In this document: positions 53,075 through 61,643 of the stretch, one piece after another
Numbering within the stretch: the first letter of the stretch is position 1
Layout: every line of letters starts with the position of its first letter
Assembly: GCA_942490535.1 (NCBI GenBank)
Contig: CALNXQ010000001.1
Location: 124,001-188,000 of the forward strand
Length of the DNA stretch: 64,000 bases
DNA from: JAEINY01 sp942490535
GTDB lineage: Bacteria > Bacteroidota > Bacteroidia > Bacteroidales > Marinilabiliaceae
Direction of reading: 5' to 3'
Translations under genes and position numbers: made by a program
Notes under the pieces: model-generated
What the model saw: the letters and a program-made list of their open reading frames with translations, nothing else
Told to the model about the DNA's origin: nothing
The model's database searches: none

Positions 53075-54106
53075 TTAGTGAAGTTCAAATTCTACCATTA
53101 GCGCTTTATGATCCGATGGCCAAATATTGAGGGGTGTTACGATGGGATCTTCGGTCTTCTGAACCTCCCGTTTACCGTACGCAACAGTTCCAACCGGACC
53201 CACTATGCTGGCACTTTTTAAGGTCAGGTTGGTATGGGGATAATAAAAAATGTAATCGATTCGATCACGGTCATCGGCTTCCGGCGCCCAGGCTAGTTTT
53301 TCAATGGGCACATGGACACAATCTGCCGGATATGTAAATCCGGGGTGGGTCACTGGATTTTGGTACAGTTCTCGGTAAGCATCTTTCAGACCTGCGTTTT
53401 CTATCAGTGTCGTGGTAAGCCAGGGAACAACCATTCCATTGTGATCATACATATTTCTATTGGCTGCCACCCAGTCGAGGTGCGATGGTTCATTTAAATC
53501 GCCTCCCAATATAACGATGCGACCTTGTTCATGTTCTTTTCTAGCATCCGCAAGAAAAAGTTGGATTGCATCATCCCGTTGAGATGCTGCGTTATCATAG
53601 AGGATTGTATCCACATCTGAAACCTGCTTATCCAGTTTAATCCAAGTTGTTCCGCAATAACCCCGGGGCAGGTATAAAGCACAATGCCGGTAATCCAGAT
53701 GCGCGGTGTAGATGGCAACCAGATGGCCATTCATATCTGCTACCGCCTTGTATATGCTCCCGTGATCATCTTTTTCCGGGAAAATGGTGGTGCTATCAAT
53801 AAGTGGATAGCGACTGAGAATACCGGAATCATAACTGTAGAAAGTGTAAAACTGGTGTCCATGTTGTTTTAAGGAGGCTACAATTCGGTCGCAGAATCGG
53901 GTTTGGTTGTAATTTCGGACTTCGCTTAACGTCACAAAATCAGCCTCTGAGCGGATGATCTCATCAACAATGGCTTGATAACCATCTTCTACAACAGTGC
54001 CTTCTTGCCAAATATTAAACTGTAATACTTTTAATGATTGAGTTCGGGAGCAACTAAACAGCGTTACAATCAATGCAATTCCCAGGAGTTTACGTCGGTA
54101 TATCAT
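53075..54106 (-). CDS. Endonuclease/exonuclease/phosphatase family lipoprotein
   Basis: 343 residues from ATG 54106 (an upstream ATG at 54136 lies in the promoter). It has an SPII signal with TLFSC. EEP motifs: LQFNIWQEG, TLSEVRN (metal Glu), YTAHLDYRH, ILGGDLNEPSHLDW, DRIDYIFYYP and the final WPSDHKALMVEFEL. Exported EEP proteins may be phosphodiesterases on nucleic acids, sphingomyelin or inositol phosphates; the substrate is not readable here. Confidence 0.88.
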   Translation of the reverse strand: MIYRRKLLGIALIVTLFSCSRTQSLKVLQFNIWQEGTVVEDGYQAIVDEIIRSEADFVTLSEVRNYNQTRFCDRIVASLKQHGHQFYTFYSYDSGILSRYPLIDSTTIFPEKDDHGSIYKAVADMNGHLVAIYTAHLDYRHCALYLPRGYCGTTWIKLDKQVSDVDTILYDNAASQRDDAIQLFLADARKEHEQGRIVILGGDLNEPSHLDWVAANRNMYDHNGMVVPWLTTTLIENAGLKDAYRELYQNPVTHPGFTYPADCVHVPIEKLAWAPEADDRDRIDYIFYYPHTNLTLKSASIVGPVGTVAYGKREVQKTEDPIVTPLNIWPSDHKALMVEFELH

Positions 54107-54125
54107 TATCTTATTATTTGATTCC

Positions 54126-54133
54126 AAATGTAA
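54126..54133 (-). promoter_or_regulatory. -7 box of the EEP-family gene
   Basis: TACATTTG on the minus strand (TAnnTTTG), 19 bp before the start at 54106. Confidence 0.5.
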
Positions 54134-54350
54134 CAATAGTTGTTTAAAGGAATTGTTGGTTAATATGAATTAAACTGAAGTTATATAATATGGTGGATAT
54201 TTATGTGTTATAAGGATAGGCGAGCAGATGTGCATATAAAAACCGCTATAAATGGGCGATAAAATGACTCTATGATTTGATATTTTAAACAATATTGTTG
54301 AGATTGGTATCGTTTATTAAATGTATTACTATTCTGAAATAATAGATGGA

Positions 54351-54944
54351 ATGAAGGACTTAACGTTTTTAACACTATTACTCCTCATTGGTTGGGCCCC
54401 TTTAAAGGCACAAACAACCGAAGAAGTGGATCCAATGACATCAGGCACGATTCAAGAGCAGTTTGATTATGTGATTAAGAAATCAAGTAGCTACGAGGAT
54501 TTCAAAGTAGTGAGATTGAAATCACTTAATCAATTGAAATCACATGCTTCAGATAGTATCCTTCAATTGAGGAATGCCCAAAAGATCTCTCAACGTGAAA
54601 TTCGTGCAGGTATCCAAAAGATCGATTCATTAAATGCAATTGTTTCAGATGTGAGAGGGCAACTGCAGGCGGCTGTCAAATCGAAAAATGCGCTCGTTTT
54701 TTTAGGAATGGAGTTGGGTAAAACCCTTTATAACTCGATCATGTGGGCTTTGGTTTTCATTTTGATGGCCATCACAATTGGCATGTTTTTGATGTTTAAG
54801 CGAGGCCATCATGTAACCAAAGAAACGAAAACGCGCCTAGCTGAAGTGGAGGCTGAGTTTGAAAATCATCGGAAAACGGCTTTACGCCGTGAACAGAAAT
54901 TAGCGCGCGAATTAATGGATGAGCGTATGAAAGGTAAAATGTAA
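54351..54944 (+). CDS. Exported coiled-coil protein with one membrane segment
   Basis: 197 residues from ATG 54351, chosen because it gives a proper signal peptide (MKDLTFLTLLLLIGWAPLKAQ). An external coiled coil (~50-125), one membrane segment (~135-157, IMWALVFILMAITIGMFLMF) and a basic cytosolic tail with a second coiled stretch (TKTRLAEVEAEFENHRKTALRREQKLARELMDE). I do not know the family; the layout could pass a signal or hold a complex at the membrane. Confidence 0.7.
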   Translation: MKDLTFLTLLLLIGWAPLKAQTTEEVDPMTSGTIQEQFDYVIKKSSSYEDFKVVRLKSLNQLKSHASDSILQLRNAQKISQREIRAGIQKIDSLNAIVSDVRGQLQAAVKSKNALVFLGMELGKTLYNSIMWALVFILMAITIGMFLMFKRGHHVTKETKTRLAEVEAEFENHRKTALRREQKLARELMDERMKGKM

Positions 54945-54967
54945 AATCAATTTGTTAATCAAAATAC

Positions 54968-55000
54968 AAAGATCCTTGTTTACTAACAGGGATCTTTTTT
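54968..55000 (+). terminator. Terminator of the coiled-coil protein gene
   Basis: AAAGATCCTTGTT at 54968-54980 pairs with 54985-54997 (13 bp, one wobble, TACT loop), followed by T. Confidence 0.85.
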
Positions 55001-55015
55001 GTTGTAAATTGAGGT

Positions 55016-55420
55016 CTATTCGTCGGCTGTTAACCATTCCATCGCTGCTTCACGGGTTGAGAAATTCTCTCGTTTCGTGATGGAATTTTCCGGTAGCCAG
55101 GAAAATAGCATGGTGTAGGCCGTCACCTTGGGATCTGTGACATAGAAGGCCGTTCTCACGTCTTTGAATTTTTCGGTGGCTGCTTCTGCCAATTTTGATA
55201 ATTTTGAAATATCATTCAGATGTAAAACGAGATCCGCTTCTGTCAGATCGTAAAAGATGCGCAGGTTTTCAGGCAGGTTTTCTAAATTCTTAAAGTCATG
55301 GATGAACTCAATTAAGTCTTCCAAAGTCACTTTTTGGGTAAAGGAAACATGCAGGATATGGTCGATGTAGGCATATGATATCATAATTGGTTTAGCTAAG
55401 GGGCGAATAAAAAGGTTCAT
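55016..55420 (-). CDS. SpoIIAA-like small protein
   Basis: 134 residues, cytosolic. Strand-helix pattern YAYIDHILHVSFTQKVTLEDLIEFIHDFKN, then LRIFYDLTEADLVLHLNDISKLSKLA, RTAFYVTDPKVTAYTMLF and FSTREAAMEWL. The last two blocks echo the protein at 7094-7561, so both belong to one SpoIIAA-like group. Its start overlaps the preceding stop by 4 bp (translational coupling). Role unknown. Confidence 0.65.
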   Translation of the reverse strand: MNLFIRPLAKPIMISYAYIDHILHVSFTQKVTLEDLIEFIHDFKNLENLPENLRIFYDLTEADLVLHLNDISKLSKLAEAATEKFKDVRTAFYVTDPKVTAYTMLFSWLPENSITKRENFSTREAAMEWLTADE

Positions 55421-55929
55421 TGTTTGGCAATCCAGTTTCTGAACGGCTCCGAAATTAATATGCTTTGCAATACATTAATGGTGGTTTGTCCGGGCAAATC
55501 TTTTAAAAATTTCTCTACCTCACTGGATTCCAAATTGGTGGTAGATAAGATGGATTTTAAGCGTTTCAGGGCTGCTCCGGTTAGCTCATCTTCCAGGGGG
55601 GTCCACACAAAATTCAAATCGGCTCCCGATTCGCCAGTGTCCTGAGTGCTTTTGTCAGCCGTCATTTCCATTTCCCGGATGATCATGGATAAGGTGGATT
55701 TGCAATCGGTTTTGACCGGGTCAGACACACCTGATTCGTCGCGAAGAGCCCAGCTACTATAGGCATAGTCAATTTTTTCAATCGCTTTTATTTGTGGCGC
55801 ATGCATGCCCAAATAGGATTCTAAAACCAAACAAGTGGCCTTTTTCCACGAGGATAAGTCAAAGGTGCGCTCGTCAACTTTTTGGAGTTGCTCTTTAAGT
55901 AGGGTGATATAGGATTCTTTCTGGCTCAT
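55417..55929 (-). CDS. Conserved-looking soluble protein of unknown function
   Basis: 170 residues, no signal or membrane segment. Predicted helical, with short acidic stretches (SGADLNFVWTPLEDELTG). I do not recognise a family. Coupled to the SpoIIAA-like gene by a 4-bp overlap, so the two products probably act together. Confidence 0.55.
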   Translation of the reverse strand: MSQKESYITLLKEQLQKVDERTFDLSSWKKATCLVLESYLGMHAPQIKAIEKIDYAYSSWALRDESGVSDPVKTDCKSTLSMIIREMEMTADKSTQDTGESGADLNFVWTPLEDELTGAALKRLKSILSTTNLESSEVEKFLKDLPGQTTINVLQSILISEPFRNWIAKQ

Positions 55930-55986
55930 GATTGCCTTTTAATTAGATAGGTCTGATATTGTTGATGAAAAATAACAAAAAATGCT

Positions 55987-56403
55987 ATGAAGACGATTTT
56001 ATGTGGATTGTTTTTGATAACAATGCCTTTTATAGGGATGACTGCACAAAAAACCAATGTAAGAGAAACGGACAAACTAATGGTTGTTTGGACTAGTGGC
56101 GACCCGGATGTGGCTCTTAAAGTCTGTTTTATGTATGCCCACGCTGCCCGGCGAATGGAGTGGTTTAAGGAGGTTACATTAATTGTATGGGGACCATCGG
56201 CCAAGTTATTGACTGAAAATGAGGAAGTGAAAAATAAATTGATGCAGATGATAGCTGATGGGGTGGTGGTGGAAGCCTGCGTGAATTGTGCAGATATGTA
56301 TGGTGTAAGTGACCAGCTGCGCCACCTGGGAATCGATGTGAAAGGCATGGGAAAACCGCTGACTGAACGCTTGAAAGCCGGTTGGTGCCAGTTGAATTTT
56401 TAG
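55987..56403 (+). CDS. Periplasmic DsrE-like protein
   Basis: 138 residues with a signal peptide (to about AQK). The DsrE/DsrF-like fold is seen in MVVWTSGDPDVALKVCFMYAHAARR, VTLIVWGPSAKLLTEN, ACVNCADMYGVSDQLRHLGIDV and the terminal cysteine in GWCQLNF. Cys residues in the ACVNC pair and near the C-terminus could carry or relay sulfur. DsrE proteins are usually cytosolic, so export is noteworthy. Partners are not in the window. Confidence 0.75.
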   Translation: MKTILCGLFLITMPFIGMTAQKTNVRETDKLMVVWTSGDPDVALKVCFMYAHAARRMEWFKEVTLIVWGPSAKLLTENEEVKNKLMQMIADGVVVEACVNCADMYGVSDQLRHLGIDVKGMGKPLTERLKAGWCQLNF

Positions 56404-56441
56404 TAAAAAAAACGCGAAGGAAATAACTGATTCCTTCGCGT
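56404..56441. terminator. Bidirectional terminator of DsrE-like and rocD genes
   Basis: ACGCGAAGGAA at 56412-56422 pairs perfectly with 56431-56441 (11 bp, 8-nt loop). Eight A lie before it, giving a strong U run for the minus-strand rocD; the plus side is weaker. Confidence 0.85.
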
Positions 56442-56462
56442 AATATCTATTGAAACATTTTC

Positions 56463-57689
56463 TTATTCGAATTGAGCAAATGTGCTTTTAATCACATCAA
56501 GTGCTTCGCGTAATTGCGTTTCGTTAATCACCAATGGAGGGGCAAAACGGATGATGTTTCCATGGGTTGGTTTGGCAATTAAACCATTTTCCTTCATGGC
56601 CACACAGACATCCCATGCTGTTTTTCCATTTTTATTTCTAATCACCACCGCATTTAGTAAACCCTTACCGCGTACCAGTTCAATCATATCTGATTTCACA
56701 TTCGATAGTTCTTCGCGGAAGATTTTACCTAAGCGTTCAGCATTTTCAGCTAATTTTTCATCTTTCACCACTTCTAAAGCGGCAATGGCTACTTTACAGC
56801 CCAGTGGGTTTCCACCGTAAGTAGAACCGTGCTCACCTGGTTTGATGGCCAACATCACATCGTCATCAGCTAACACCGCTGATACCGGGAAGACTCCACC
56901 TGAAATGGCTTTACCCAGGATCAATACATCCGGACGAACGCCTTCGTGATCACAAGCTAACAGTTTTCCGGTACGAGCAATACCTGTTTGTACTTCATCT
57001 GCCATGAACAGTACATTTTTCGCCTTACACATCTCAAAGGCCTTTTTCAGGTAACCATCACCCGGTACAAATACGCCAGCCTCACCTTGAATAGGCTCCA
57101 CCAGGAATCCCGCTACATTCGGATCTTCCAGTTCTTTAGCCAAAGCATCCAGGTCATTGTAAGGTACGGTTACAAAACCTGGTGTGTAAGGACCAAATCC
57201 TTTGTATGAATCCGGATCAGTGGACATGGAAATAATGGATATGGTACGGCCATGGAAGTTACCTTCGCAAACAATAATTTTAGCCTGGTTTTCAGGTACC
57301 CCTTTTCTTTCGTAGGCCCATTTCCGACACAGCTTCAACGCCGTCTCATCGGCTTCAGCTCCGGTATTCATTGGCAACACTTTGTCGAATCCGAAGTACT
57401 TGGTGATGTACTCTTCAAATTCACCTAAAACACTGCTGTAGAAAGCACGGGAAGTAAGGGTTAAGTCTTGTGCCTGATCAGTCAACGCTTTGATGATTCG
57501 GGGGTGACAGTGACCTTGGTTAACAGCTGAGTAAGCCGAAAGGAAGTCGAAGTATTTCTTACCATCCACATCCCATACATAGATGCCTTCGCCTTTTTCT
57601 AGTACTACTGGAAGTGGGTGATAGTTGTGTGCACCATATTTGTCCTCGCGGTCAATGTAATCTTGTTGTGTCATTTTCTTCTCTGTCAT
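56463..57689 (-). CDS. rocD: Ornithine aminotransferase
   Basis: 408 residues, class III aminotransferase. NTGAEADETALKLCRKWAY, GNFHGRT, EPIQGEAGV, MADEVQTGIARTGK and the PLP Lys in ILGKAISGGVFPVSA are all present, with the ornithine-type start YGAHNYHPLPVVL. It converts ornithine and 2-oxoglutarate to glutamate semialdehyde and glutamate, connecting arginine breakdown and proline. It appears monocistronic with a TATTTTTG -7 box at 57738-57731. Confidence 0.95.
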   Translation of the reverse strand: MTEKKMTQQDYIDREDKYGAHNYHPLPVVLEKGEGIYVWDVDGKKYFDFLSAYSAVNQGHCHPRIIKALTDQAQDLTLTSRAFYSSVLGEFEEYITKYFGFDKVLPMNTGAEADETALKLCRKWAYERKGVPENQAKIIVCEGNFHGRTISIISMSTDPDSYKGFGPYTPGFVTVPYNDLDALAKELEDPNVAGFLVEPIQGEAGVFVPGDGYLKKAFEMCKAKNVLFMADEVQTGIARTGKLLACDHEGVRPDVLILGKAISGGVFPVSAVLADDDVMLAIKPGEHGSTYGGNPLGCKVAIAALEVVKDEKLAENAERLGKIFREELSNVKSDMIELVRGKGLLNAVVIRNKNGKTAWDVCVAMKENGLIAKPTHGNIIRFAPPLVINETQLREALDVIKSTFAQFE

Positions 57690-57730
57690 AACTACGGATT
57701 TAGTTCTGTAAACTTTTATTTGGTTTGAAA

Positions 57731-57738
57731 CAAAAATA
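57731..57738 (-). promoter_or_regulatory. -7 box of rocD
   Basis: TATTTTTG on the minus strand, 41 bp before the start at 57689; no good -33 TTG. Confidence 0.45.
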
Positions 57739-57850
57739 GCGGATTAAACCAATTATAAAACAGTTTAAAAGCTGAGTTTTATCAGATTTACGAAAATAGT
57801 TCAACAGCCATTCTTCGCGCGCCAGGGATGGGTCTGTAACTTCCCAAGCC

Positions 57851-60280
57851 TTAAAAGGCGGCCGATAACTTGACGTTAAAACGGCGGGATGTCAGGTAAT
57901 TGGGGACGGCATATTGGCGGTTGTGCACATCCGAGATCCAAAAGTAAGAGATGGTGTTGTTGATATCAAACAAATTAAAGATCTCTACTCCTAACCAACA
58001 ATCCTTAATAAAGCTATTGGGATTGGGATGCCGGCCTCTCAAATCCTTTGAAAAGCCAATGTCGACACGCCGATAGGCCGGCATGCGGTTGGTGGCCAGG
58101 TAACGGGGTGACTGGGGTGGCCCAAAGGGTAAGCCTGTGCCATACAACAGATTCAGATGCACTTTAAACGTTGGATTATTGGGCATGTAATCCTGGAAGA
58201 ACAAAGAGAAATTAACACGTTGATCCGAGGGCCTGGGTACATAGCCCGGATAAATCATTTGGCCGTCGCCATCTATATAGAAGTCGTCTTCCAGATCTTC
58301 CTCGGTCTTCATGAATGACAGGTTGGCCCAGGATTCTACGCCGGGCACGAATTCGCCATGTATTTTTAAGTCAATACCGGCTGCATAACCCTTCGCATTG
58401 TTTTTGCCGGAGTAACGGATACGGACGTTATCAACCTGGTAAGGGATGAGGTCGGTCATGTATTTATAATAGGCCTCAGTTGTAAATTTAAAGGGGCGGC
58501 CATTTACGTCGAAGATATAATCATACCCACCTACCAGCTGATAGGATTTTTGCGCTTGGATGTCCGGATTTAAATCGCCTGCCGGAGTGCGTAGTTCTTT
58601 ATACAGGGGCGATTGGTAATAGATGCCGGTGGCCAGCCGGTAGCGTTTATTTTTATTACCTGATGGATAATACAGGAGGTTCAGGCGCGGACTAATGAGC
58701 AATTCATTATTGTAATCCCAATAATTCACACGGATGCCGCCATTGACTAACAGAATACCACTGTTGAGTTCCCATTTGTATTCATCCTGAAGATAGGCGG
58801 TCACCCGGTTACTGGCGGTTTCCAAATCGGCATTGTAGGAATAGACCAGCTTCACTTCTTTATCGGAATAGGGGAGCGAGTAACCAGCTGAATCACGCAT
58901 CTCCCACTCATTGAGAAAATACTTAAACCGTTCGTGCTGATATTTGACCTCCCAGGTGAGCAGGTGCTCGTTTAATTGGTGTTTGCCCTGAACGGCCACA
59001 TTTTGGATGATGCCCAATAAATCGTTGCGGGCATGTTCCAGGTGACTGCCAACACCAATGTTTTGAATACCGTCAATTTCTGGCGCAGGCTCATTGTCCA
59101 TGGGTTCGATGTTTTGTAACGAGTATTGTCCCAGAATGTCATAGGTTTCCTCTTCGTAAGTGCGATAGCCTGAAGCTGAAAGTTTGTATTGATTGGTAAC
59201 ATTAGGCATGTGTTTGATGGAGATGGCTCCCAGACCCGTTTGAAACAAGTCTTTTTCCTGGCCTTTAAAAACTACATATAGTTTTTTTGCTTCCTGTATC
59301 GTGCCAAATACTGTTTCGCGATCAACCGGCTCAAAATTGTAGGCGTTTTGCGAATAGTAACCCAATGCTTCCACTTGCCAATTTTCATTAATGGTATAGG
59401 TGATGAAAGATTGGGCATCGAAAAAGACAGGATTGTAATCACCTGATACATCCAAAGTACCCAAAAGGTATTTGTTGGTTTTGTAGCGAAGGCCGGTGAT
59501 GGCCGATAGTTTGCCATTTTTTGTACTGCCTTCAACGTGGCCGGAGGCACCAAGCAGGCTTGCTTGCATACTTCCTTGAAGCGCTTTGGGTTGCTTGTAG
59601 CGCACATCCAATACCGATGACATTTTATCGCCATACTGGGCTTCAAAACCACCGGGCGAAAATTTTAAGGAGGAGACCAAATCCGGATTGATAAAACTCA
59701 AGCCTTCCTGCTGTCCCGAGCGAATTAAAAAGGGCCGATAGATCTCAATGTCGTTGACGTAAACCAGGTTTTCATCGTAATTACCGCCCCGCACACGGTA
59801 TTGTGAACTTAATTCGTTGTTGGAAGCCACCCCCATTTGACTCTTCACCAGGCCTTCAATGTTGCCACCCGATGCATCCGGAAGGGCTTTAATGAGTTTG
59901 GGATCAATTTTGGTGAAGCTTTGATCCTTGATCTCACCGGTTACTTCAACCTGGTCGATCACTTCTTGTTTGGCCTCCAATACAATGATCATGTTTTTCA
60001 AGTCCCCTATCTGGCGAATTTCAATCTCCCGGGAGGCATATCCAATATAAGAAGTGACCAGCGTAAAGGGCAGTGGAGTTTGGGTCGCAAACGAAAAATG
60101 GCCGTTCTGATCGGTGATGGTACCATCTGGTCTGTCTTTTAAGGTAATGTTCACAAATTCCAATGGGTGATGGAGTGAATCAGTTACCTGACCGGAAAGC
60201 AGGTGTTTCTCCTGAGCGAAAAGCAGGGCTCCGGGTAGACAAAGAAGAATGATCAGAAAGATTAGGACGTATTTATTCAT
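57851..60280 (-). CDS. TonB-dependent outer-membrane receptor
   Basis: 809 residues with a signal peptide (to ~LLFAQ). A carboxypeptidase-regulatory-like domain at ~27-105 (LSGQVTDSLHHPLEFVNITLKD, GHFSFATQTP), plug at ~125-225 (PDASGGNIEGLVKSQMGVASNNELSSQYRVRGGNYDENLVYVNDIEIYRP), then a barrel ending in an aromatic (KLSAAF). There is no SusD-like gene next to it, so it is not a SusCD pair and may import a siderophore, vitamin or oligopeptide. It lies 161 bp upstream of rocD on the same strand; no functional link is evident. Confidence 0.9.
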   Translation of the reverse strand: MNKYVLIFLIILLCLPGALLFAQEKHLLSGQVTDSLHHPLEFVNITLKDRPDGTITDQNGHFSFATQTPLPFTLVTSYIGYASREIEIRQIGDLKNMIIVLEAKQEVIDQVEVTGEIKDQSFTKIDPKLIKALPDASGGNIEGLVKSQMGVASNNELSSQYRVRGGNYDENLVYVNDIEIYRPFLIRSGQQEGLSFINPDLVSSLKFSPGGFEAQYGDKMSSVLDVRYKQPKALQGSMQASLLGASGHVEGSTKNGKLSAITGLRYKTNKYLLGTLDVSGDYNPVFFDAQSFITYTINENWQVEALGYYSQNAYNFEPVDRETVFGTIQEAKKLYVVFKGQEKDLFQTGLGAISIKHMPNVTNQYKLSASGYRTYEEETYDILGQYSLQNIEPMDNEPAPEIDGIQNIGVGSHLEHARNDLLGIIQNVAVQGKHQLNEHLLTWEVKYQHERFKYFLNEWEMRDSAGYSLPYSDKEVKLVYSYNADLETASNRVTAYLQDEYKWELNSGILLVNGGIRVNYWDYNNELLISPRLNLLYYPSGNKNKRYRLATGIYYQSPLYKELRTPAGDLNPDIQAQKSYQLVGGYDYIFDVNGRPFKFTTEAYYKYMTDLIPYQVDNVRIRYSGKNNAKGYAAGIDLKIHGEFVPGVESWANLSFMKTEEDLEDDFYIDGDGQMIYPGYVPRPSDQRVNFSLFFQDYMPNNPTFKVHLNLLYGTGLPFGPPQSPRYLATNRMPAYRRVDIGFSKDLRGRHPNPNSFIKDCWLGVEIFNLFDINNTISYFWISDVHNRQYAVPNYLTSRRFNVKLSAAF

Positions 60281-60624
60281 CGCATAAAAATAGGAATGAT
60301 CAGCAATTATAAAAAACAGTTTTTTATGGATTTTAGTATCTCGATGGTTTAATTGAGACGCAATGATATTTTAAATGGGGAGGAAGTCAGCCGCTAAAAA
60401 TGAAGAGGCATTCCTGAAAGTCATCGGACATCCTGCTTAAGTGAGCGCTATAAACCCCTTAGCGTGCACATTTTTGTGTGAAGTGCTCGCTATAGGATGC
60501 CAAGTCCCCGCTTATCGGAGTTTAGTCTTCGCCAGGTTCATTCAGTATGATTTGATGGGATCACATCGATGTCATTTGAAAAGAAAAGGAAGTCATTTAT
60601 CTTTAGCCCGATTTAAACAGATAA
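60281..60624. other. 344-bp intergenic region upstream of divergent genes
   Basis: No gene visible. Holds the promoter of the dehydrogenase gene at its right end; nothing recognisable at 60360-60560. Confidence 0.5.
60576..60605 (+). promoter_or_regulatory. Promoter of the D-2-hydroxyacid dehydrogenase gene
   Basis: TTG at 60576-60578, 19-bp spacer and TATCTTTA at 60598-60605, one base off TAnnTTTG, 20 bp before the ATG at 60625. Confidence 0.6.
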
Positions 60625-61602
60625 ATGATGAAGACACATAAACTATTGATCATGTTAGCCATTCCGAAGGAGGGATTTGAAGCCATCTTACCGGATTGGG
60701 AACTGGTCTACCCCGAAGAGGAAGCATTCACACAAGAGGAGTTGAAAGAAAAAATAGCTGATTGTGAGGCCGTGGTGACCGTGTATGGCCATAAGCTAAG
60801 TAATGAGGTGATAGATGCTGCTCCCCACCTGAAGATGATTGCCAATTTTGGGGCTGGATTTGATAATATTGATGTCAGCTACGCCACTTCCAAAGGTATT
60901 TTAGTGACCAATAGTCCCGATCCGGTAACTGAACCGACAGCCGAATTGGCTATGGGATTAATGATTTCTGTCGCGCGGCGCATGGGTGAAATGAATAACC
61001 GTTTGCGCACCAAAGGTGAAATAACCTGGGGGGTGATGCGTAACCTGAGTACAACCCTGGTCGGGAAGCGCTTAGGTATTGTTGGTATGGGTGCTATTGG
61101 TAAGGCTTTGGCCCGACGGGCTTTGGCATCGGGCATGGATATTGTTTACCACAATCGCACCCGGGTGGAGGAAACTGTGGAGGCTGAATTAAAAGCCGCT
61201 TATGTATCGCTGGAGGAGCTGTTGAAAACGGCCGATGTGGTTTCTTTAAACATGCCGCTGACGCCTGATACCAAGCACATGATTGGTAAAGCTGAGCTGG
61301 AAATGATGAAGCCAAGCGCTTATCTGGTGAATACGGCGCGTGGCCCGGTGGTGGATGAGCAGGCTTTAATTGAGGCCTTGGAGACAGAAGAAATTGCAGG
61401 TGTCGGTCTGGATGTGTATGAGCGTGAACCCACGATTCCGGAAGCGTATATGAAGATGCACAATGTGGCACTTATGCCGCATTTGGGCACGGCGACACAT
61501 GAAACGCGAAGAGAAATGTCAGTGGTGGTGGCTCAGAATATCAAGGATTATTTTAGTGGGAAGGTGCCCAGTAATCCGGTGAATAAAACCGTTTTGACCT
61601 AA
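60625..61602 (+). CDS. NAD-dependent D-2-hydroxyacid dehydrogenase
   Basis: 325 residues. NAD-binding GIVGMGAIGKALARRALASGMDIVYHNR, and the catalytic core NTARGPVVDEQALIEALE, GVGLDVYEREP and MPHLGTATHETRREM (Arg, Glu and His) are intact. Members include glyoxylate, hydroxypyruvate, phosphoglycerate and lactate dehydrogenases; the size fits a glyoxylate/hydroxypyruvate or 2-ketoacid reductase. Monocistronic. Confidence 0.92.
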   Translation: MMKTHKLLIMLAIPKEGFEAILPDWELVYPEEEAFTQEELKEKIADCEAVVTVYGHKLSNEVIDAAPHLKMIANFGAGFDNIDVSYATSKGILVTNSPDPVTEPTAELAMGLMISVARRMGEMNNRLRTKGEITWGVMRNLSTTLVGKRLGIVGMGAIGKALARRALASGMDIVYHNRTRVEETVEAELKAAYVSLEELLKTADVVSLNMPLTPDTKHMIGKAELEMMKPSAYLVNTARGPVVDEQALIEALETEEIAGVGLDVYEREPTIPEAYMKMHNVALMPHLGTATHETRREMSVVVAQNIKDYFSGKVPSNPVNKTVLT

Positions 61603-61608
61603 AAATAG

Positions 61609-61638
61609 AGAGGGTGTCCATTCTTTTGGACACCCTCT
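61609..61638. terminator. Bidirectional terminator
   Basis: AGAGGGTGTCCA at 61609-61620 pairs perfectly with 61627-61638 (12 bp, 6-nt loop). It sits between two convergent genes with T-rich sequence on the plus side and A-rich sequence (U on the minus) on the other. Confidence 0.9.
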
Positions 61639-61643
61639 GTTTG

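Noticed and set aside
60430..60530. Possible tRNA or small RNA
   Set aside because: No T-loop consensus and no stable nested stems could be drawn.
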